Shown here: positions 1 through 12,205 of the stretch, in pieces | Layout of the letters: each line of letters opens with the position of its first letter | Numbering within the stretch: the first letter of the stretch is position 1 | Assembly (NCBI GenBank): GCA_029891345.1 | Contig: CM057000.1 | Span: forward strand, 129,369,338-129,433,337 | Length of the DNA stretch: 64,000 bases | Reading direction: 5' to 3' | DNA from: Dryococelus australis | Lineage: Eukaryota; Arthropoda; Insecta; Phasmatodea; Phasmatidae | Notes under the pieces: model-generated | The model's input: the letters and a program-made list of their open reading frames with translations, nothing else | The model's database searches: none | Told to the model about the DNA's origin: nothing | Program-made: the position numbers and the translations under genes

Positions 1-2280
1 TGTCAAAACTAAAACGGCGCTGATTTTGTCATTTTGTATTTTTGTTTTTGCTAACATCCGCTATATACAAGATACGAAATATCAATTTACCAAATACGCC
101 GCAATGTTTGTATAAAATATCGCGGGTCACATGATCATTTTCTCAACACAATCTGCCATTTCGGACACGGCCTACGTTTACAATACGAAAACCAATGCAT
201 TTCGAATTATGCACTAGGCTCTTATCTGTCACACGGAAACACGTCTTCTGTATTTGAAGTTTCCCATTAATGTTTTAATTCTTAATTACAGTGACATGAC
301 AGGCAGCAAGCCTGTCCTGTTTACTTTTGTTCCTAACAACACCTCGTAAGAAACAACTATATTGAAGCAGATCATACTTCAAAGCCGACATTTGCTATTA
401 GAGACGCTTATTATTTGTGAACAAATATAATCGTCGACATGTGCACACACACAACCTTTGTCATATTGTTTTATACTTACATTACTGTGAATAACAGTTT
501 CCCGCCAACAACGCCGACTGCTCTGTACTGATTGGTCGTAGCCTTAAATTGTTTTCTAAAGATGTAAAATACAACTATTTATTTCAATGCTTAAGGAAAT
601 CCCACAAACGCACGTGATCTGATAAGGTGTGTTTATAGCAGTCGAATAAATACATTTATCTGTTCACAGTGTACAGTTGTTACCAAGAATAACAGAAATA
701 TTATTAAATATCTTGACTATGTCAAAAGTTTTTCGTGTATTCTGGAATGTTTGTCGTCTTCTAGCCTACAAATGGATGACAACAATTTACGAACACTATG
801 TACAAATTGGAATGATTTGTGACAGTAAGGTATTCTTGTATGTTAACTTTGTGGCGTATTTACATAATTATAATTTACGTTTCCTAAAGTAGTTATGTTC
901 TGTGCCCCCCATGATTTGTTGAATGAATAAATACTTTTTTCGTTAACGACCACTCATTTTGTTTGCATGATTATACTATACTAACGAAGTAATTTTTATA
1001 ACATGTACGATCATCTTCTTAACGAGGAGTGATAATTCATACAGCAAGTGTAGATTCAATTCGTTTATCGTGGGTATTTTCTCCTTTTTACTAGCATTCC
1101 GCTACCACTTAACAATGTGAATTGTAATATGTTAGTATAATACTAGCAGAATGTGGTGTGTCATATTTTCAAAACAATTTTTCTTCGATATTTAGAAAGG
1201 ATTTAAGAAGTTTCTGGAGCCTAAATTATGCGAGAGGCGTGAGTCGTTTAAGCCGGCCTTACACGATGCCCAATTTCTGCTACTTTCTGTCATACTCATG
1301 GACGCAACAGAAAGCATACAAGTTTCTCTACCATAAGGGAAGAAAGAATGCATCAGTTTATACCCACATGTTGTCTAAAGTGCTAATAGGAACTTGTAAA
1401 TGGCAGGCAAAACAACTCGCCGGGGACAGGGGTACGAATGCAACCTAATTTTATATGCACACTATGTGCTTTGTGGTGCATCCAAAAGGTACGACGCTTA
1501 TTTATTCCTCCCCCCCCCCCTGAAAACTGCATTAGTTAAAGTTTTAACGCACGAGTACTATTAATGTATGGAAAGTGATATCAGTAACGGGCTGCTTATG
1601 CATGGAAAACAATGTACTGTATTCACGTGATGTATGTACGACGGACATTCATGCCACTCATTAAAACATTGACCTATTATTTAAACAAAGGCGTAGATAG
1701 GAATGTACACTTGGCAAGGGTGGGGGGGGGGGGGGGGTAGAAGATTTCATATTTCTATTTTTGAACAAAATAAAAAACCTGTATTATTACAAATTTAAAG
1801 TTACATAATTATTTATAATCAATGGCTTCATGTACCCATATGGGACCACACACTTCTATAAACATTCTTCATGTTCAAGGAAAATCACATATTCCTTGAA
1901 TAGTAAACACAAAATAAAACTTGTTATTTTGTTTTCAAATTTTATTTTCATTTCGATAATTGGGGGGGGGGGGGATATGTACCAATAAAACACCCACCAT
2001 CCCGGCTATGCCTCTACTTTTAAATGTGTATCTTTAATGAGCATAATAATCAATCTTGTGCTCTCCGTAATTAAACACGTTTTTTTAACGGTTATACGGC
2101 CAAAAGAAGACAGAACTGTTACAATATTAAACTTAAGTCTTTCATGTGTACCTGTTAACATTACTCACGCTATAGTAGAACTCAAATGATCTACTTTAGA
2201 AACCAATCGATGTGATTATCAAACAACCACTGCTCGTCGACTGTACTGTGCTGGTACTTGCGTATTATTACTTTTAGACC
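1..2280. other. AT-rich intergenic or intronic DNA, no gene seen
   Basis: No reading frame here looks like a known protein; the longest (96 codons at 1158-1448) has no recognisable domain. Visible features are homopolymer C and G runs near 1510, 1722 and 1963 and generally AT-rich sequence. Confidence 0.6.
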
Positions 2281-2296
2281 ATTACAGCGAGGAAGG

Positions 2297-3040
2297 CGTT
2301 GTAGATAGCCTAACACCAGATCTATCATATGCATCCATGGGATCAGAGGGTTCAGAGTGCGGAGAAGCTAATGACATGGCAGTGGTCAGAGCCACAAAAA
2401 GCCAAGAATCGACCCCGGGCAATAGCAATAGTAGTACTATTAACTTTGATACATTGACACAAACGTTCGCGCAATTGCAAGCTTCATTAACGTCGCAGAC
2501 CACGCAATTAACGTCACAATCCACGCAATTAGCTGCACCAGCCACCCGATTAGATTCGCAAACAATGCAGTTGCGAGGGTTAAAGATTGAATTTGCGCGA
2601 GTCAATTAAAACACAGGATGCCAAGATTGACGAGGTTAATAATAATAATATTTGTAATTTGGTCAATGAAGTGGGAAGCGAATTTAACGTACAAAATTAG
2701 CGAATTAATTCACTTACAAATGCACAGCCCAAATTGAGAAAAGCAAGTGGTGGACCAAAACACAGTCTTTGGAAATAAATTGGCTCAAACCGTTAACGAA
2801 TTTACGACCAAGAACACAGCTGCGTTACTTCGTTTGAGAAACGATGTGAATGAAACTCATGAGAATTTCACACCACAGCTGTCTCAAGTAGAAACAGAAA
2901 TGTTAGAAATCGAAGACAGTTTTTCACAATTGTCAGTAGCAGATGCGAATGATTTATCACCTGCTTTGAAAACACAGCTCAATTCTTTAAATAATCGAAT
3001 GTCTGGATTCTCCAGCTTCGCAAGCAGTAAACGCTGAAAC
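2297..3040 (+). pseudogene. gag-like 5' part of a Ty3/Gypsy-type retroelement
   Basis: Two plus-strand segments (2337-2609 and 2747-3037) encode Gln/Thr/Ser/Asn-rich, heptad-like sequence with repeated short TSQ-TQL units, which looks like the coiled-coil N-terminal part of a retroelement gag protein. A stop and a frame change separate them. The link to a retroelement rests mainly on the integrase C-terminus found 0.6 kb downstream in the same orientation. No protease, reverse transcriptase or RNase H motif lies between, so most of pol has been deleted. The gag assignment by itself is weak; it could be another coiled-coil protein remnant. Confidence 0.45.
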
Positions 3041-3650
3041 GAGTGACATTTCAATACTCGATACATTGCTACTGCAGATCGAAACCAAGGCAGTCACACG
3101 TATGGTTTGGCGGAAACGTGCAAGACGTAGGAGAAAACACGTGCGTAAGTCACACGTGGTGAGAAGCCAGGGTCGTGTGAAACGTAGGAAACCGACTACT
3201 GCCACGCGGAATAAAGGGAAGAGAGCTCGCAGACACAGCGGAACGAACGAACGAACGAAGCAGAACACAAAGCTACCGCACTGGCAGGCAGTTTGTTCAG
3301 TGATTTGTTGTACGATGATTGGTACGGAGGAAGAGAACCCACACGCCGTGCAGAGAAACGCGTCAAGGGACAGCAGTTGGTGCGACAAGTGGACAAGACG
3401 TATCCAAGGAGAAAGCTTGCTAATCGCACGGGAGAGGCTTCAGCTTTGGGGCCAAGAACCACCCAAGTACTCCAGGGAAGTTTCCGTAGAACAAGAAGGT
3501 AGGAATTTTTGATACCACATGGCCACCGCCAATTAGGAAGATCAAGAGAGTAAGGAAAACCACAGCAAGCACGAATACGTGTAGAAATCTTACAAATCAG
3601 CTCGGGGTCAGTAAACCTGAAAGGGGGATGAAAGGAAAATACTTCAAGAA

Positions 3651-3900
3651 GATTAGTTTCAGCCGCTGAACAACGGAAGAGGTACCAGAAAGTGTCGAAA
3701 CTGGATAACTTAGAAATTGGTGCCTTGGTAATTAGGCGCCCTAATCCAGTATTAGAGCACATAACCAAGACTATTTAAAGGACCTTTCAAGGTTAAAGCA
3801 GTTATCAACAATAACTGTTATGCATTAGAAACAATGGATGGGAAAGAAACGTGTTCGTATAGTATCACGCAACTTAGAACTTATAAAGTACCTTGCATAG
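3651..3900 (+). pseudogene. Integrase C-terminal (GPY/F-type) remnant of a Ty3/Gypsy-type element
   Basis: The plus strand encodes AAEQRKRYQ, then LEIGALVIRRPNPV, a stop and a frame change near 3775, then GPFKVKAVINNNCYAL and a tail ending QLRTYKVP. This order (basic QRKRY helix, a G-x-LV-x-RR strand, then GPF-V and a hydrophobic strand) is the layout of the Ty3/Gypsy integrase C-terminal domain, which contacts DNA next to the catalytic core. The catalytic D,D,E core is absent. It lies downstream of the gag-like remnant at 2297-3040. A further downstream frame at about 4097-4165 reads as a strongly hydrophobic stretch that could be an envelope membrane anchor, but this is not supported otherwise. 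Confidence 0.65.
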
Positions 3901-4461
3901 GACCATAATGAACCTTCAAAGAAGAATAAGTAAGCGAAGAAGATGCAAATTATCTTTAGAAAATTATGTTCCATTTTGCAAGGAAAGGCAGTGTGAGGTC
4001 GATTCAGCTTTGCTATTGTCACCTAGACACGTATTGATGCAAGGAGAGGAGCTACTGTATACTACGTGTTTATGATTGGTCGTGTCTTTTCAAGGGCTAT
4101 AGTGTTCATTGTTGTCTTGCTTCTTGTAATATTGTTATTGTGTCTTCTTGCATTGAATTGTGTGTAATTATGTCTATTCAGTTGGGCTCGCGCTGATAAT
4201 GTTCTCCGCATCCTAAGGTTAACGTAATTCCCTCAACTGAGTAAACGAGTACTGTAAATGAAACTTGAAACTTATTTGTAGGTGTGCATCCTTACCTTGA
4301 ACCTTATTGAAGTTGTTGGCTACTCAGTTGTACTGGTATGTGGGGGGAAAAAAAAGTAATCTTACGTCAGAGGTATTATGTATATATGTCTTTACAAGAG
4401 CAAGGCATTTAACCATAACGTTAATAATAGCATTACCTTTATGATTATCTTTTATAAAATA
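3901..4461. other. No gene recognised; possible hydrophobic segment
   Basis: AT-rich sequence following the retroelement remnant. One frame near 4097-4165 encodes about 20 consecutive hydrophobic residues before a stop; its origin is uncertain. Nothing else is recognisable. Confidence 0.4.
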
Positions 4462-4733
4462 TGGATGAATCAAAAACACAGAAAGAATATTTACACATTT
4501 AGTACCCACGGGTACCCCTGGAGTATTAACACATTTTATAGTTTGTATCGAAACAATCAGAATATTATCCGACCAGGAATTTTAGCTGTACGATTAGCTG
4601 CTAATATAATTGCTGGGCACTTCATCATAACATTATTAGGAAATACATCAATAAATGTTTCCATTAGAATACTATCAATTATATTAATTATTCAAATAAT
4701 ATTATTAAGATTAGAAGGATTTGCGATGTTTTC
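4462..4733 (+). pseudogene. atp6: Nuclear mitochondrial insertion (NUMT): atp6 fragment
   Basis: Translation gives THLVPTGTP, then FIVCIETI in one frame and [20 protein letters not shown] plus TLLGN in the next. This is the conserved core of mitochondrial ATP synthase subunit 6 (F0 subunit a), including the Arg of LAVRLAAN that faces the c-ring in proton transfer. A one-base loss at about 4560 breaks the frame, and the C-terminal third degrades after the LLRLE segment. Only about 270 bp survive with no flanking mitochondrial tRNAs or cox genes. A short, frameshifted fragment among nuclear repeats is what a nuclear copy of mitochondrial DNA looks like; a mis-assembled mitochondrial contig is unlikely because of the decay. 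Confidence 0.85.
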
Positions 4734-4819
4734 GTTTTAATTTGACCCTCCATCCAAGCATTCATTATAGTTAAACTGCGAACCTGTAAGTGACGTTCTT
4801 CAAAGCTAATCATGAGGTC

Positions 4820-4997
4820 TTTCCCGGATTCGTGCCGGACGATGCCGCCGGTCGGCGGGTTTCCTCGGGGATCTCCCCTTTACGCCGACCTTGCATTCCG
4901 GCTCTACTCCATACCCACATCGCTTCGCCCTCATCGGCTCTCAAGACCTCGATGTCAAGAGCCGCCCACGTCCACCCCACTGCACGCCGTAAGTCGC
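4820..4997 (+). repeat. SINE-family fragment (tRNA-derived family, body region)
   Basis: Contains the shared body of the main SINE family in this window: CGTGCCGGACGATGCCG, then GCGGGTTTCCTCGGGGATC, then CCCTCATCGGCTCTCAAGAC. The same series occurs at 12066, 17590 (minus), 24840, 25040 and 33593, with variation. The tRNA-like head is missing here. Confidence 0.7.
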
Positions 4998-5194
4998 CGC
5001 TCAACGAGACCCTCCGCGGACAGCGATGTTCGCAAAGACGCGGTGTTTGTACCGGGAACATGGGCCCGCAGCATTAGGCTGTGAATACTAATACCTCGCG
5101 TTTCTGGGTTAAGGTCACAGCTTGTGGGCCAGGTCACGCCTCACATTTCGACAGTAGCTACGAGGTATTCTTAGCCGACACGATCATAGTTATA

Positions 5195-5609
5195 GGCTAT
5201 TCACGGTAAAGTGAGCACTTTTGAAAGCCCTGCTTAAAATATACTTGAATGCACGTTGTGTATTCTTACAATGTATGTAAAATTAACATTGCCGTGGGTC
5301 TCATCACTTTATTCACGCGTCGGTCAAGTGGAATTGTGGAGAAAAGTAAACATGTTATGAATATACAAATTTTTACGCACCGAGGCATCAGAAAAAAAAA
5401 AATAAAGCGTAAGAAATAATTAAAATTACCACAAATGGTTACTTAACACTTTTCATTCGACGTTAACATATGGAACTACTTTCCATCCATCGTTACCAAC
5501 TTCACCGGACGCATGTCACTCAGTGCGCCCGTCGAAATACATGCAGTCAGGGGCAATTACATATTTTCTAAGGTTGATTTCAAAAGTGGTCACTTCGTCG
5601 TGAACAGCT
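5195..5609 (-). mobile_element. MITE family A, copy 1
   Basis: Ends are GGCTATTCACGGTAAAGTGA and its near inverted complement finishing CGTGAACAGCT. The internal sequence is the reverse complement of copies at 5856, 6557, 26711 and 61354, including a shared segment with AACTACTTTCCATCCATCGT. It has no coding capacity. Confidence 0.8.
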
Positions 5610-5855
5610 TTTAAGAACATTCTCCTGACATTGAGCCGTTGGCTTCAGGTGATTACAGGGCACGTAAAGACGATAACAAGTGAATAATCATGAGCCAGGC
5701 AAAGGTGAAGAACCCCGTACACGCTGAACTGCAGGGGATGCGGCCCCGCACTATGGCCGTGTTTTACTTCCACGAAGACACTGGTACTCAACTTCATATT
5801 TCGAAGAGGGCATTGGTCTCCGTTGTCCATAGTGTACAATATACTTTTAAATAAA

Positions 5856-6271
5856 GGCTGTTCACGATAAAGTGAGCACTTTTGAAATCAACATTTAAAA
5901 AATGGTCACTGCCCCTGTCTGCGTATATTTCATCGGGCTCACTGGGTGAAATGCGCCCAGTAAAGTTGGTAACGATGGATGGAAAGTAGTTCCATATTTA
6001 ACGTCGGATAAAAAGTGATAGGTAACCATTCGTGATAACTTAAATTATTTCTTTCGCTTTCTGTTTTTTAATGCATTGGAAGTGTAAAAATAACTAGATT
6101 TGTAAAATATTTACTTTTCTAATAATTTTACAATTTCATTTGACCGACGCATGAATAACGTTATGAGGTCACGGCAATGTTAATTTTACATAAGGCGGAA
6201 GAATACACAATGTACATACAAGCAGATCTCAAGCAGGACTTTCAGAAATGCTAATTTTACCGTGAACAGCG
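5856..6271 (+). mobile_element. MITE family A, copy 2
   Basis: Starts GGCTGTTCACGATAAAGTGA and ends TTTTACCGTGAACAGC. The copy is about 416 bp and collinear with the other family A copies; its orientation is opposite to the neighbouring copy 1. Confidence 0.8.
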
Positions 6272-6556
6272 TTTATGCATGTGCTTCAACCTGGGCTCAA
6301 ACATAAGAACTTGGACTTGGTGCCTGTAGTCTTTACCAAGTGAGCCACCGCAGCCGCCAACTAGCCCCAGAACGTCACGTTTGGAGTCAAGGGCGCACAA
6401 GGAAGGAGGAGGGGGAGGGGGGGCAATAAAAAACTTGAAATTAAATTCAAGAGCATTCGCAGCTATCATGTTGTTACATGCCGCCGCTTCCCCGCGCCTC
6501 TCTCTCGCACTCGAGCTAGCGAAGCGCTGTGCTCCAAGGGCATCGACGCTACTAAT
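6272..6556. other. Spacer between MITE copies
   Basis: Contains a G-rich stretch near 6400-6422. The 91-codon frame over it is a low-complexity by-product. No gene seen. Confidence 0.4.
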
Positions 6557-6965
6557 GCCTGTTCACTTTAAAATGAGCACTTTTGAAATCAACATTACAA
6601 AAAAGTCACTGCCCCTTTCTGTATATATTTTAACGGGAGCAATAAGTGAGCATTAGCCCAGTAAAGTTGGCAGCGGTGGATGGAAAGTAGTTCCATATCT
6701 TAGCGTCGAATAAAATGTGTTAGGTAACCATTTGTGTTAACTTAAATGATTTATTTGGCCCTCTGTATGCATCGAAGTGTAAAACTGAGCAGATTTGTAG
6801 AACATTTACTTTTATAAGTTTCACAGTGTCATTCGACCTACGCGCGAATAAAGCGATGAGGCCCATAGCAATGCTAAATTTACACAAGGATGAAGAATAC
6901 ACAACGTGCACACAAGTAGATATTAAGCAGGGCTTTCAGAAGTGCTCATTTTACCACGAACAGCC
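6557..6965 (+). mobile_element. MITE family A, copy 3
   Basis: Starts GCCTGTTCACTTTAAAATGA and ends TTTTACCACGAACAGCC, collinear with copy 2 only 285 bp away. The TIRs are more diverged than in copy 2. Confidence 0.8.
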
Positions 6966-8250
6966 TATACTGTAGGAGAGAAGGCCGGGTTACAAACGAG
7001 CCGCTGCGGAACACTGACGCATGCCGCGATAAGGCTATCGAAACTGGTGTCGCTCCCGACCTTGGAAGATTGAACGACTTGGGCAGCCGTCGCGCGAATT
7101 TTCTAACCATTGTCCTCTTGCCCCTCAGCGCGACTGGTAGGGCGAAGAACACTCTGGGCCAGGTCGGTTCAGCTATATAAGCTACGCTGTGCCTCTTAGT
7201 CGGGAGTCTGGAGCTTTGTACGGCCTTAAGCGCCAGATATATGGCGCCAAGACCGTGGGACTGTATGCATGATTGGCAGACATTTGTAATTATTGTAATG
7301 TATAGCAGTGGACATTTTGATCGTATATGTGTAACCTATAAGTGAATATTAAGTCACTAGTTTGTATAGACAGTGATAAGAGTTTTAATTAGAATCGAGA
7401 TTGGAGTTAAATATTTAACTCATTGTTGGGATAATAAATGAACTAGTAAAGAGAGTAAGTTAAATGTTGTAACTAGTTGTCCGTTTGTATGTTTATATCA
7501 TTTGAAATAAATTAAAAAATAAAATTTAGTTCTTTAAATTTTATCAATATCTTCACTCCTCAGCTACTCGGATACCACTCTAGCGACTTGTAATAATACT
7601 ATATCGATCCTGTGTCAATATTATTCTAGAGGAGAAGGGAATTTTAAACTATGGTGGACGGGTGTCGCAAGAGTCGAAGTGGTTAAAGCCTCTCAAAAAC
7701 GATGTTTAAAAAAAAATGCAATAGATGTACTGAACTTATGCGAAAAAGACAAATTTTCTAGTATGCGTATATTGGTTAAAATATTTTCACCACTAATTTT
7801 TTCTACAAGTCGTGCTGAACGTTCCTAGTTCATCATTTCGTCACATAAAATCATATAAAAAAATACAATGGAGGGAAACGAATTGAATGGTTTAAATATT
7901 CCACAGATTCTTCGTGAAATTTTTAAATGGCTAAGCGGTAATTTCAGTTTTGAAACAAACCCTAAGAAGACTAGACTTTGTGTTGTAGCGTGTAAATGAG
8001 TTAAAAGTGTAATGCAGAAACATATACGTATTTTAAATTTTTTAATATATCTCCTTGTCCACTATTTTCGACATGAGACAATTGTGTAAATACTTGATCT
8101 CATAAGTTTAACTTGATTATACATAAATCTTAGTTTGAGTTGTAACATATTAACGTGATATAAATTTTTATTGAATCGAATTCCTTCCCAGCTCACTAAT
8201 CCTGGGTGTGTCCATGGTGCGAGTCCAGAAAAAAAAAAACATTATTTTAA
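6966..8250. other. No gene recognised; possible old LTR-like segment
   Basis: At 7174 the plus strand has a TATATAA box followed by GC-rich then AT-rich sequence with an AATAAA-like site near 7500, an arrangement reminiscent of an LTR, but no TG...CA ends or target duplication could be fixed. The rest is AT-rich without coding signal. Confidence 0.3.
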
Positions 8251-9055
8251 CGTTATTACTAGGCTTCAAATCCCCAGTGAAATTGAAGTACTGTTAGTAT
8301 TCAGAACCACACACCACAGAACAACATAAGACAGAACATTCTAAGTAACTCCAGCTCTGTGTTACCGTTATTACTAGGCTTCAAATCCCTAGTGAAATTG
8401 AAGTACTGTTAGTATTCAGAACCACACACCACAGAACAACATAAGACAGAACATTCTAAGTAACTCCAGCTCTGTGTTACCGTTATTACTAGGCTTCAAA
8501 TCCCCAGTGAAATTGAAGTACTATTAGTATTCAGAACCACACACCACAGAACAACATAAGACAGAACATTCTAAGTAACTCCAGCTCTGTGTTACCGTTA
8601 TTACTAGGCTTCAAATCCCTAGTGAAATTGAAGTACTGTTAGTATTCAGAACCACACACCACAGAACAACATAAGACAGAACATTCTAAGTAACTCCAGC
8701 TCTGTGTTACCGTTATTACTAGGCTTCAAATCCCTAGTGAAATTGAAGTACTGTTAGTATTCAGAACCACACACCACAGAACAACATAAGACAGAACATT
8801 CTAAGTAACTCCAGCTCTGTGTTACCTTTATTATTAAGCTTCAAATCCCCAGTGAAATTGAAGTACTGTTAGTATTCAGAACCACACACCACAGAACAAC
8901 ATAAGACAGAACATTCTAAGTAACTCCAGCTCTGTGTTACCTTTATTATTAGGCTTCAAATCCCCAGTGAAATTGAAGTACTGTTAGTATTCAGAACCAC
9001 ACGCCACAGAACAACATAAGACAGAACATTCTAAGTAAATCCAGCTCTGTGTTAC
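8251..9055. repeat. Tandem satellite, 7 copies of a 115-bp unit
   Basis: Units start at 8251, 8366, 8481, 8596, 8711, 8826 and 8941, exactly 115 bp apart, each beginning CGTTATTACTAGGCTTCAAA or the CTTTATTATT variant. Divergence between units is only a few bases. Copies 2, 4 and 5 share one diagnostic base (CCCTAG instead of CCCCAG) and copies 6 and 7 share the CTTTATTATT start, showing unequal duplication in steps. No open reading frame runs across it. Confidence 0.97.
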
Positions 9056-10987
9056 CGTTATTCGAATGTACGACACTTATTAGATGCGTGTTTCTACTAT
9101 ATAATAGTTCTAAAGCATGTGTGTATTGCACAATCGTTCTAACAACAAGTTCTGTTGTATGAGAGTGTTAATTTCGGTTGTACAAGGTTTCTAACACAAA
9201 TAATACCCCAAATTAATGTTTACTCTCTTTGTACGTTAATAACAGAGAACCTATTAAAGACAATTTTACGGGACTGCGTATTTTTGACGCTGCAAGGATA
9301 ACGATGGGTTTGTTCGGGCGCGTGTAGGCATTCTGTTGTTAGTAGTTCCGTCTGAAGCCACGAGCGGCAGCACTACAATTGTGGAGGAAATGGCAGAGGA
9401 GGTGTTTTCTTTCGAGCAATGTAAGTGGATTTTAAAGTGTTACTGGAAATGTAAGAGCATGATTGAGGTGCTGGGACGATGGAGGGCAGAATTCCACGTG
9501 TAAATATTACACGGTACGTCACACGTTTGAGAGGGATGGATCTCTGTGTGTGAAGTGAAGGAAGAGCTGTGTGGTAGGAAGAGAACGACAACAGACAAGG
9601 GAAGTGTGTTTGGGGGCTGTGTCGCACACGTTCCCCTGTTCATTCGAAGTCGGTACAACCAGCTGTGCATGATTCAGGTGTGCGAATCAAGTCTCCACCG
9701 CATTTTCAAGCAAATAAAGTGGAGGTCTCTACATTCCTATGTTACTCCACGCTATGGATGATCACGACCCAGACAGGCGTGTCGAATATTTGTATTGTGA
9801 ACACGTGCAACGGCAAAGAACAAACATTTTACTGGCGCGATCGTTTGATCTGATTGAGGCAACCTTTAAACTGAGGGCAACTCTCAACCGCCGCCGCTGC
9901 TGTTATGTATTGGGTCGATGAAAGTCTCTACACTGTGGTAGAGCAAGCAGTTAAGAGTGGGTTTACAATTATAAACTGAAGAATTAAGACTTGTTAATTA
10001 TTTGGAAAATAAGTTTTGCAGTTTATGATTGATCTATCAACTGTTAAGTCTAGCCAATCAGAATTGTAGGAGACGAAAGCAACCCACATAACCTGGAAAA
10101 ATGGACGAGAGAGAGTATCATATTTAATTATTTGTGATTACTGCTTATGCAATCGTTAAAAAAAATTCACGATATCTTATAGAAGGGGATGCCAACATTG
10201 GGAATTTATGTCAATAAATCTGAAAAGATTAATTAAAGGGAATCTCATAACATCTTTCAAACTTTGCAAACTATTCCACGATACGACATAACCTAAATCC
10301 AATATGTATACACAGTTTTCCGCCAACTGCAACTGTCGCTGTGCTCTGATTGGCTACTTCATCTTGACTTGTACTTAAGACGTACAGGCCTAACGATATC
10401 TTACGCCAAGGCAAAAACGCGCACGACCCGTACACGACCAACACACGGCAGTCATAAACCAATACCCTTGAACTCGTTGATTCATATTCCAAACACACGG
10501 TATACTGATTCTGCTAAGTCAATCGTAAACCCACCCTTAATCTTCCTACGTGGGTTAAGAGGGTGGGGCGGTGTGTCTGCCAGAGGACTTGTGGGGTCAT
10601 TCTTGTCTGAGGGAATGGTGACAGGTGAAATTTATCACACGATGTTGCAGGAAAACATTGTGCTCGTTGTTCACCAACTCTACTCAGATGACGACTGCTT
10701 GTTTCCAGCACATTGCCATTGAGACATGCAGTCGCTCCCGGATAAAAAAAAAAAAAAAATTGTTGAGAGGTAGACAGACGGGCGAGAAAGTTTTGAGTAA
10801 CCAACCCTGATCGCAAGATTTAACGCAGTTAAATTTTCATCTGTGGATAACTCTGAAGAACATTTTGTACGCCACAAAGCCAAGGACACTGTATGTCATG
10901 GGACGCGATTGTGACCGTCTGTGAACTTAGTCCCAGGGGAACCGTACCTACCGTTTGCCGTTTTGTTCTTTTTCTTCCTAACCTATC
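9056..10987. other. No gene recognised
   Basis: Unique-looking sequence. A short frame beginning ATG at 9390 (residues MAEEVFSFEQ) runs into a GTAAGT at 9421 and could be a first coding exon with a donor, but no partner exon was found. A run of A near 10742-10757 and several 60-117-codon frames without recognisable domains are present. Confidence 0.4.
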
Positions 10988-10991
10988 TTAA

Positions 10992-11352
10992 GGCAGGTTC
11001 CCACCCGCCATCTTGGATTAATGGAATTTTGCCATACTCCGGAAATACAGTTTTGTATCATGTTCTTTGGAACACCAGAGCATAGAGCATTGCCTAGTGC
11101 ATTGTCTGAGGTCAATATTTCTTTATTACTGTTGATATCGTCGCATTTGTAATAGTTTGCACGAAATAATCTCGCGTTTCACCTCGACAGTTATCAGTTA
11201 AAATTAAATGAGTGTAGCGAATATGTGGCAGTTCGATAAAGTTTGGGAAGCTGTTATTTAGGATATGTCGTGCGGGAAATTTCAATATACCTTCCAAAAT
11301 TGAAGGTTTACAGAAAAATCGATAAATCAAATATGGCGGGTGGGAATCCGCC
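10992..11352. mobile_element. MITE with TTAA target duplication (piggyBac-type)
   Basis: TTAA at 10988-10991 and 11353-11356 flank inverted ends GGCAGGTTCCCACCCGCCAT and ATGGCGGGTGGGAATCCGCC. A TTAA duplication is the hallmark of piggyBac-superfamily insertion. At 361 bp it is non-coding and must have been moved by a transposase encoded elsewhere. Confidence 0.8.
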
Positions 11353-11356
11353 TTAA

Positions 11357-12065
11357 AACGAAGATGACAGTTGGAGGTCCAGGGTAGATATAGGACATAA
11401 GTGCGTCTCAGGGCAGAGCCCCATATGACTATGCATTCAGGGAAGTTTCTAACTACAAGGGCACATGCTCGCGGCTTTACTGGGATTGGACAAATTCCCA
11501 TGCTAACTTAACCTGAACTACAAGGGAGGGGGGGGGGGGCGACGTAGGCACCGTAAAAACCCCTCGACAGAAAATAGTTGCAAGATTGCAAGCAATTTAT
11601 GAAGTAGAAGATATTTATACTAGAACAGAGGATGGAAAAGGATAATTTTTATTGAAAGGGTTTTTCAAACACTAGAAGAGAAAGAATGGCAAGGCAAGAG
11701 GGGGTTATCTTTCATTTTGATGATCACGGCGGATTTAGTTTTAACCAGGGGGGTGGGAGGTACCTGACTCCCTGGTGGAGGGGAGCATGCGCAATTAGGC
11801 ATTTCCCCTCCCGTTCTGTTCTACACAGTTGCAAACGATGTCTTGCTGCTGGTGGCTGACGTTTTGAACGTCTGTAACTGATTTAAACTGTTTCACACAC
11901 CCAACGTTGTTCCTACAAGGTCTAATACAGCCAGTTCCATCGCATTGTCTTTAATAGTTTCTCTGTGATTCACGTTCAAAGAATGTAAACATTAATTTGA
12001 GACATCCGGTATGTGGTTCAGCAGTACGAGGTAAACAATTGTGTGTTTCGTCCGTAGCCGTAAGG
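11357..12065. other. No gene recognised
   Basis: Includes a G-run at about 11526-11538 and otherwise unremarkable sequence. Confidence 0.4.
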
Positions 12066-12205
12066 GGCCGCGGTGGTATAGTAAGTAGAGTACTCGCCTC
12101 TCTCACCTAGGCGTGCCGTGCGATGCCGCTGGTCAGCGGGTTTTCTCCGTGATCTTCCGCTTCCCCCGCAGCTTCATCCCGGCCCTGCTCCATACTCACC
12201 TATCG
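12066..12205 (+). repeat. tRNA-derived SINE, near-complete 5' part
   Basis: Starts GGCCGCGGTGGTATAGTAAG with a tRNA A-box-like region, then CTCGCCTCTCTCACCTAGGC, then the family body (GCGATGCCGCTGGTCAGCGG). The B-box region (GGTTC-A) seen in the 33593 copy has been lost here. Confidence 0.75.

Noticed and set aside
3196-3768. 190-codon minus-strand open frame
   Set aside because: Antisense to the Gypsy integrase remnant; composition reflects the complementary strand and no domain is visible.
6966-7560. Second solo LTR
   Set aside because: TATA and AATAAA-like signals are present, but no TG...CA ends with target duplication could be identified.
8251-9055. CRISPR-like array
   Set aside because: Whole 115-bp units repeat without unique spacers, and the context is a eukaryotic genome.
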